From a virus, in IMG/VR virus record IMGVR_UViG_3300046009_001930, positions 1 through 25,602 of that record: a stretch of 25,602 nt of DNA. One strand, given 5' to 3'. Positions 22,467-25,602 of the stretch are shown piece by piece (positions within the stretch are counted from its first letter, which is position 1; each line of letters begins with the position of its first letter). The notes beneath the pieces were generated by a model that was not told the origin of the DNA, ran no database searches, and worked only from the letters and a program-made list of their open reading frames with translations. The position numbers were made by a program, and so were the translations under genes.

Positions 22467-22504
22467 TGTCGGTGCGACACTATAGGCTTTTTAAAGCCCT
22501 ATAG
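22467..22504 (+). other. Two tandem hairpins between genes
   Basis: TGTCG/CGACA closes on a three-base loop (22467-22479). It is directly followed by CTATAGGCTTT (22480-22490) pairing with AAAGCCCTATAG (22493-22504), one bulge. No T-run follows, so a simple terminator is unlikely. They mark the border between the lysis-type and the next gene group and may be an RNA processing or stability site. Confidence 0.5.
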
Positions 22505-22517
22505 AGAGGATAAATAA

Positions 22518-22643
22518 ATGGGTGAAACTGATCTATTAGATAAATTAATTCAAGAAGCAGACGAAACCGAATTCAAATGCTCTTGTTGTAATTTAGGAAC
22601 TTGTGTTTCTATTGACGAAATGGTGGAGCCTTATGGGTTTTGA
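22518..22643 (+). CDS. Cys-rich miniprotein
   Basis: 41 residues (begins MGETDLLDKL) with AGAGGA upstream. Four Cys in CSCCNLGTC (21-29) could bind zinc. The N-terminal half is an acidic helix. Its 3' end overlaps the next gene by 11 bases in another frame, which suggests coupling. No family is recognised. Confidence 0.5.
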   Translation: MGETDLLDKLIQEADETEFKCSCCNLGTCVSIDEMVEPYGF

Positions 22644-23280
22644 TCTTTCGCAATATGAAACTGTAGACGAACGTTTGCATAAATTTTATGAAACGAATCC
22701 GAACGCGCGTGTATTTACCGAATTAGTTTCTTTCACTAATGAGCAATACATTGTAAAAGCGTTTATATTTCGCGACGCAAACGATACTCAACCACTTGCA
22801 ACTGGTTACGCTGAAGAAAGAATCGGATCTTCTCCGGTGAATCGTAACTCTGCTTTAGAGAACTGTGAAACATCGGCTCTCGGCAGGGCTTTAGCAAATG
22901 CGGCAGTTAGCGCTAAAGGTAAAAGACCAAGTGCGTTAGAGATGGCTAAATCAGAAAGGCAAGAGGGATCAACTTACAAACATGTAGGAGGAGCACCTTT
23001 TCCAACTGAAGCGTCAGAAAAGCAAGTTGCTTTTGTAAAAACTATCTGCGAGGATGCTTTTACAAATTCGGGTTGGTTAAATAATCCGGAAGCCTTAACT
23101 CATGTTACAGAGTGGTTAGGAAATAAAAGAACAATAAAATCGTTTAATGAATTCTCTAAAAAAGAAGCAAGCAGAATCATTAACGACAAGATGGGAACTC
23201 AAGGAGTCACGAACCTTGTAAAGTTCTTGCAATCAAAACAACCTGCAGATCGTGATCCTTGGGAAACCCCTAAAGATTAA
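22633..23280 (+). CDS. Probable ssDNA-binding / annealing protein
   Basis: 215 residues from ATG at 22633, with GGAG at 22623-22626; an in-frame ATG at 22603 has no such site. N-terminal FDLSQYETVDERLHKFYETN and PNARVFTELVSF lead to a beta part, then the signature SALENCETSALGRALANAA, which recalls the SALE..ETSAxGRAL motif of phage recombination (Erf/Sak-like) proteins. The C-terminal half is helical and less clear. A role in phage DNA annealing or replication is likely. The family call is from memory of the motif and could be wrong in detail. Confidence 0.6.
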   Translation: MGFDLSQYETVDERLHKFYETNPNARVFTELVSFTNEQYIVKAFIFRDANDTQPLATGYAEERIGSSPVNRNSALENCETSALGRALANAAVSAKGKRPSALEMAKSERQEGSTYKHVGGAPFPTEASEKQVAFVKTICEDAFTNSGWLNNPEALTHVTEWLGNKRTIKSFNEFSKKEASRIINDKMGTQGVTNLVKFLQSKQPADRDPWETPKD

Positions 23281-23296
23281 TACCGAAAGGTGTTAC

Positions 23297-23698
23297 ATGC
23301 TGGAAGAACTATTATTGGCTCTGTTCGGAATTAGAACAGAACCTCCTGTGCAGGAGTATCCGAATAGAGTCGTAGTAGTGCAAGAAAGTAGATCTAGAGA
23401 TTTTGTAGATTACGCAAGAAAAAAGATAGATAACGAAACAGAATTTAAATGTTTTGATGAATTAATGCACCGAGAATCTTCTTGGAGAACAAGAAAAGAT
23501 CCTCAGTTCGCCGATAATCCAAATTCAAGTGCTTACGGAATTCCACAGGCGCTTCCTGGACATAAAATGAGTTCGGCAGGACACGATTGGGCAACTAACC
23601 CAATTACTCAGATTCGGTGGGCAATCGGATATATTGAAGAACGTTATAAAACGCCTTGTAAAGCGTTAAAGTTTCACGACGAAAGAGGTTATTACTAG
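23297..23698 (+). CDS. Lysozyme-like transglycosylase-type protein
   Basis: 133 residues from ATG at 23297 (GAAAGG upstream); the in-frame ATG at 23252 lies inside the previous gene. Residues 50-133 form a lysozyme-fold domain: ELMHRESSW with likely catalytic Glu60, NPNSSAYGIPQALPG (74-88), TNPITQIRWAIGYIEERY (100-117) and Cys52 and Cys121, which may bridge. Such domains occur in actinobacterial muralytic proteins. No signal peptide is evident. It would cleave glycan strands and complement the M23 endopeptidase, or act at infection. Confidence 0.8.
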   Translation: MLEELLLALFGIRTEPPVQEYPNRVVVVQESRSRDFVDYARKKIDNETEFKCFDELMHRESSWRTRKDPQFADNPNSSAYGIPQALPGHKMSSAGHDWATNPITQIRWAIGYIEERYKTPCKALKFHDERGYY

Positions 23699-23842
23699 AT
23701 GATCGATATTTTGATAATGCTTTTCTTTATGAGTTTTGCAACTATTTGTTTAATTGTCCTTTTAGTGATCAGTTTGTACGCCATTTGGGCAAACTTAAAA
23801 TCTGAACCGGAAGATAAACTAGATTCGAGGATTTTTAAATAA
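23699..23842 (+). CDS. Small single-helix membrane protein
   Basis: 47 residues (begins MIDILIMLFF). One long hydrophobic stretch (3-32) and a charged tail KSEPEDKLDSRIFK. It starts right after the lysozyme-like gene's stop and overlaps the next as TAATG. It could be a holin-like partner of the upstream transglycosylase. No family is recognised. Confidence 0.6.
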   Translation: MIDILIMLFFMSFATICLIVLLVISLYAIWANLKSEPEDKLDSRIFK

Positions 23843-24084
23843 TGGGATTAAAAGAGGCTTTAGATCAAGAACCCGAAGTTATTAATCAAGTTTGCCGAAT
23901 CTATGCGATTAAGAAAAAAATGTCTGCCGAGGATAAAAAGGTTTTAGAGGAATCTTTAATAGATCCGGAAGTTTCTACAGCAGGATTGTGTCGCGCACTT
24001 AAAAAAGAGGGATTCTCCATTAGTATTCATGCAATAGGCAGACATCGCAGAGGAGATTGCATTTGTCACTCAAGGACTCACTAG
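23842..24084 (+). CDS. Small helix-turn-helix-like protein
   Basis: 80 residues. The C-terminal half, LCRALKKEGFSISIHAIGRHRRGDCIC, looks like a DNA-binding helix-turn-helix with a basic end and a CxC tail. Proteins with such an RHRRGxCxC end precede phosphoesterase genes in other actinophages as I recall. It is coupled to the previous gene (TAATG) and overlaps the phosphoesterase start. A regulator or terminase-like DNA binder are both possible. Confidence 0.6.
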   Translation: MGLKEALDQEPEVINQVCRIYAIKKKMSAEDKKVLEESLIDPEVSTAGLCRALKKEGFSISIHAIGRHRRGDCICHSRTH

Positions 24085-25247
24085 AAGATTTAGATAATCA
24101 AAAGTCACCGGATCAAAAGCCTTGGGCAGAGATCGGACTCGATGGAGGCCAAATTTACACCGGTGTGCTCGATACACCTATAGCCGATGATTGGACTCCG
24201 ATCCTTAGATCTTTCGGTTTAGATCCTGACGTATTTATGGTTGTAGATGATAAAGTTAAAATGTCCAAGTGGCAACAATCAAAAAGAACAGAATCCGGCG
24301 ATCGTGACGTAATCTGGTTGTACGCCTATAAAGCAGTTTTTAAACGCAAAGCCGGATTAGTTTTAGCCGATTCAGAATTTGAAAAGTACCGAAAAGAAGT
24401 TAAAAACTTTAAACCTAGAAAACCTATTAAAACTTCAGATGAGCAACCTACGACTTTTGTTGTTAATTGGGCAGATTGGCAGTTAGGTAAATCTGCAGGA
24501 GGAGGAATCAAATCAACAGTTAAAAGAATCGAGGAATCTTTTCAAAAAACTGTAGATCGAATTCATGATTTAAGAAAACTTGGAAGAAATATTAACGAAA
24601 TAGCGATAGTAAACATGGGTGATCCTGTGGAGGCTTGCACGGGACATTACGCATCTCAAGAGTTTTCAGTTCAGGCAACGCAAAGGCAACAACTCTTACT
24701 CGCTTTAGATCTTTGGACTATTGGATTAAAAACTCTTTCCGATTATTCCGACAACATCACTTTTATTGGAACTTTATCTAATCATGGGGAGTGGCAACGT
24801 AGGAACGGAAAACAATTTACAACTGATTCTGATTCTGCTGATGGTTTTCTTGCTGATGCTATAAAAAGAATTTTTAGCGAATCTGCTTATAAAATTAATT
24901 GGGTTATTCCTCATGATGAAATGTGTGTACAAACTGAACTAAGTGGAGTTCCTATTGCTTTTACACATGGTCATAAAATATCTGGAAAAGAAATAGATTG
25001 GTTAAGAGGTCAATCTATAAAACTATTAAGAGATCATGGTAAAGAACCTAAACTTTGGGTTACAGCACACAAACACCATGTAAAAGTTGATGACTTTGGA
25101 CCTTGGTGGAGATTTCAATGCCCTAGTTTAGATGGGGGATCAAAATGGTACGAAGATTTAGCCGGCGCTTGGAGTACTCCAGGAACTTTAACTTTTCTTG
25201 TAGGTCAGCATGACAAAAACTACTGGTCAGATATTGCCGTTCTATGA
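24063..25247 (+). CDS. Calcineurin-like metallophosphoesterase
   Basis: 394 residues from TTG at 24063, favoured over TTG at 24057 because GGAG (24052-24055) is seven bases before it. Metal-site motifs run in order: NWADWQLGK (Asp138, with Gln140 where His is usual), NMGDPVE (Gly-Asp 186-187), LSNHGEW (Asn240, His241), FTHGHK (His302, His304) and TAHKHH (336-339). The enzyme should hydrolyse phosphodiesters, likely as a nuclease in phage DNA metabolism; SbcD/Mre11-like proteins share the fold. The N-terminal 125 residues are a separate module of unknown use. Confidence 0.82.
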   Translation: MSLKDSLEDLDNQKSPDQKPWAEIGLDGGQIYTGVLDTPIADDWTPILRSFGLDPDVFMVVDDKVKMSKWQQSKRTESGDRDVIWLYAYKAVFKRKAGLVLADSEFEKYRKEVKNFKPRKPIKTSDEQPTTFVVNWADWQLGKSAGGGIKSTVKRIEESFQKTVDRIHDLRKLGRNINEIAIVNMGDPVEACTGHYASQEFSVQATQRQQLLLALDLWTIGLKTLSDYSDNITFIGTLSNHGEWQRRNGKQFTTDSDSADGFLADAIKRIFSESAYKINWVIPHDEMCVQTELSGVPIAFTHGHKISGKEIDWLRGQSIKLLRDHGKEPKLWVTAHKHHVKVDDFGPWWRFQCPSLDGGSKWYEDLAGAWSTPGTLTFLVGQHDKNYWSDIAVL

Positions 25248-25489
25248 CTAGCGAAGAATTAGCAAAAGCAATCGGGCATACGATTGCAAATGTACAATCA
25301 AGAATTCTAAACATAGGTGCGCAACAATATGATTTAGGGGATAAACAAAAAATTGAATCTAAAAATATTCCACAAGTTTTAGATGACGCTCTAGAAGAGT
25401 TAGATGATCTTTTGGCGTATATTAGTTTTACAAGAATTCGGGTAGCACGTCTGCGTGCGTTGTTATCCGAACATGATCCGGTCGATTAG
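25244..25489 (+). CDS. Small helical protein
   Basis: 81 residues, coupled to the phosphoesterase by ATGA. Almost wholly helical: AKAIGHTIANVQSRI, then VLDDALEELDDLLAYISFTRIRVARLRALL. It has no Cys and no membrane segment. A partner of the phosphoesterase is plausible from coupling. No family is recognised. Its stop codon lies inside the hairpin at 25479-25510. Confidence 0.6.
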   Translation: MTSEELAKAIGHTIANVQSRILNIGAQQYDLGDKQKIESKNIPQVLDDALEELDDLLAYISFTRIRVARLRALLSEHDPVD

Positions 25490-25510
25490 GTCGCCTCTAC
25501 CAATCGACCG
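25479..25510 (+). other. Hairpin over the stop codon of the last gene
   Basis: CGGTCGATT (25479-25487) pairs perfectly with AATCGACCG (25502-25510), and GGT/ACC extends it inside. The stem covers the TAG stop (25487-25489). GGTCGC (25489-25494) could instead pair with GCGACC (25516-25521), part of the next stem, so alternative folds are possible. Confidence 0.6.
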
Positions 25511-25515
25511 ATGAT

Positions 25516-25555
25516 GCGACCCTCCACGAATCCCTACGTGGGGGGTTCGCTTTTT
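25516..25555 (+). terminator. Intrinsic terminator at the end of the gene run
   Basis: GCGACCCTCCACG (25516-25528) pairs with ACGTGGGGGGTTCGC (25536-25550 with one bulge and a G-T pair), followed by TTTTT (25551-25555). It ends the codirectional run at 25489. Confidence 0.85.
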
Positions 25556-25585
25556 CCCTCACGAAACGCCGGACACCTACCCCTA

Positions 25586-25591
25586 TTGACT
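25586..25591 (+). promoter_or_regulatory. Possible -35 box at the window edge
   Basis: TTGACT lies just past the terminator and matches a -35 hexamer. A -10 at 17 bases would fall outside the window, so this is only a hint that a new transcription unit begins to the right. Confidence 0.25.
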
Positions 25592-25602
25592 TTTGTTATA
25601 CC

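Overview
The window is a nearly gap-free run of genes from one tailed, siphovirus-type phage (or prophage), all read on the + strand. The head genes are of the HK97 type: P27-family small terminase, HK97-family portal, prohead protease, and a major capsid protein with an N-terminal scaffolding segment. The tail genes include a tape measure and a frameshifted assembly chaperone, with no sheath or baseplate genes. Gene style and several small conserved proteins resemble phages of Actinobacteria. Together with AT-rich codon use and two secreted Pro/Thr-stalk proteins, this suggests a low-GC aquatic actinobacterium (for example the freshwater Nanopelagicales) as host. That host call is inference from protein resemblance; nothing in the window names the host.

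Layout. (1) 66-1588: a ParB-like protein and a TET-associated-type glycosyltransferase, a pair linked in other phages to DNA base hypermodification. (2) 1591-9017: terminase, portal, a 744-residue multidomain prohead protease and the capsid protein. The capsid gene is preceded by a structured leader and followed by a strong terminator. (3) 9122-12023: four sugar-transfer genes inserted between capsid and connectors: a GT4, a GT2, a TagD-like cytidylyltransferase and a shortened GT-like protein. (4) 12054-18999: head-tail connectors, tail tube, tail assembly chaperone with a probable -1 frameshift, tape measure, minor tail proteins and a probable receptor-binding protein. (5) 19001-22463: a candidate promoter/operator, a secreted stalk protein, a tyrosine integrase whose frame runs upstream past any usual start codon, a holin-like protein, an M23 endolysin, a second secreted stalk protein and two small membrane proteins. 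(6) 22518-25489: a Cys-rich miniprotein, a probable ssDNA-annealing protein, a lysozyme-like transglycosylase, a small membrane protein, an HTH-like protein, a metallophosphoesterase and a helical protein. It ends in nested hairpins and a terminator.

The genes are tightly packed, with many TAATG and ATGA stop-start overlaps that imply translational coupling. No tRNA, rRNA, CRISPR array, insertion sequence or repressor gene was seen. No gene-free stretch reaches 300 bases; the longest (7716-7844) holds the capsid leader hairpins. The most unusual points are the sugar cassette inside the head operon, the capsid leader RNA, the fused protease, the start-less integrase frame and the two secreted stalk proteins around the lysis genes.
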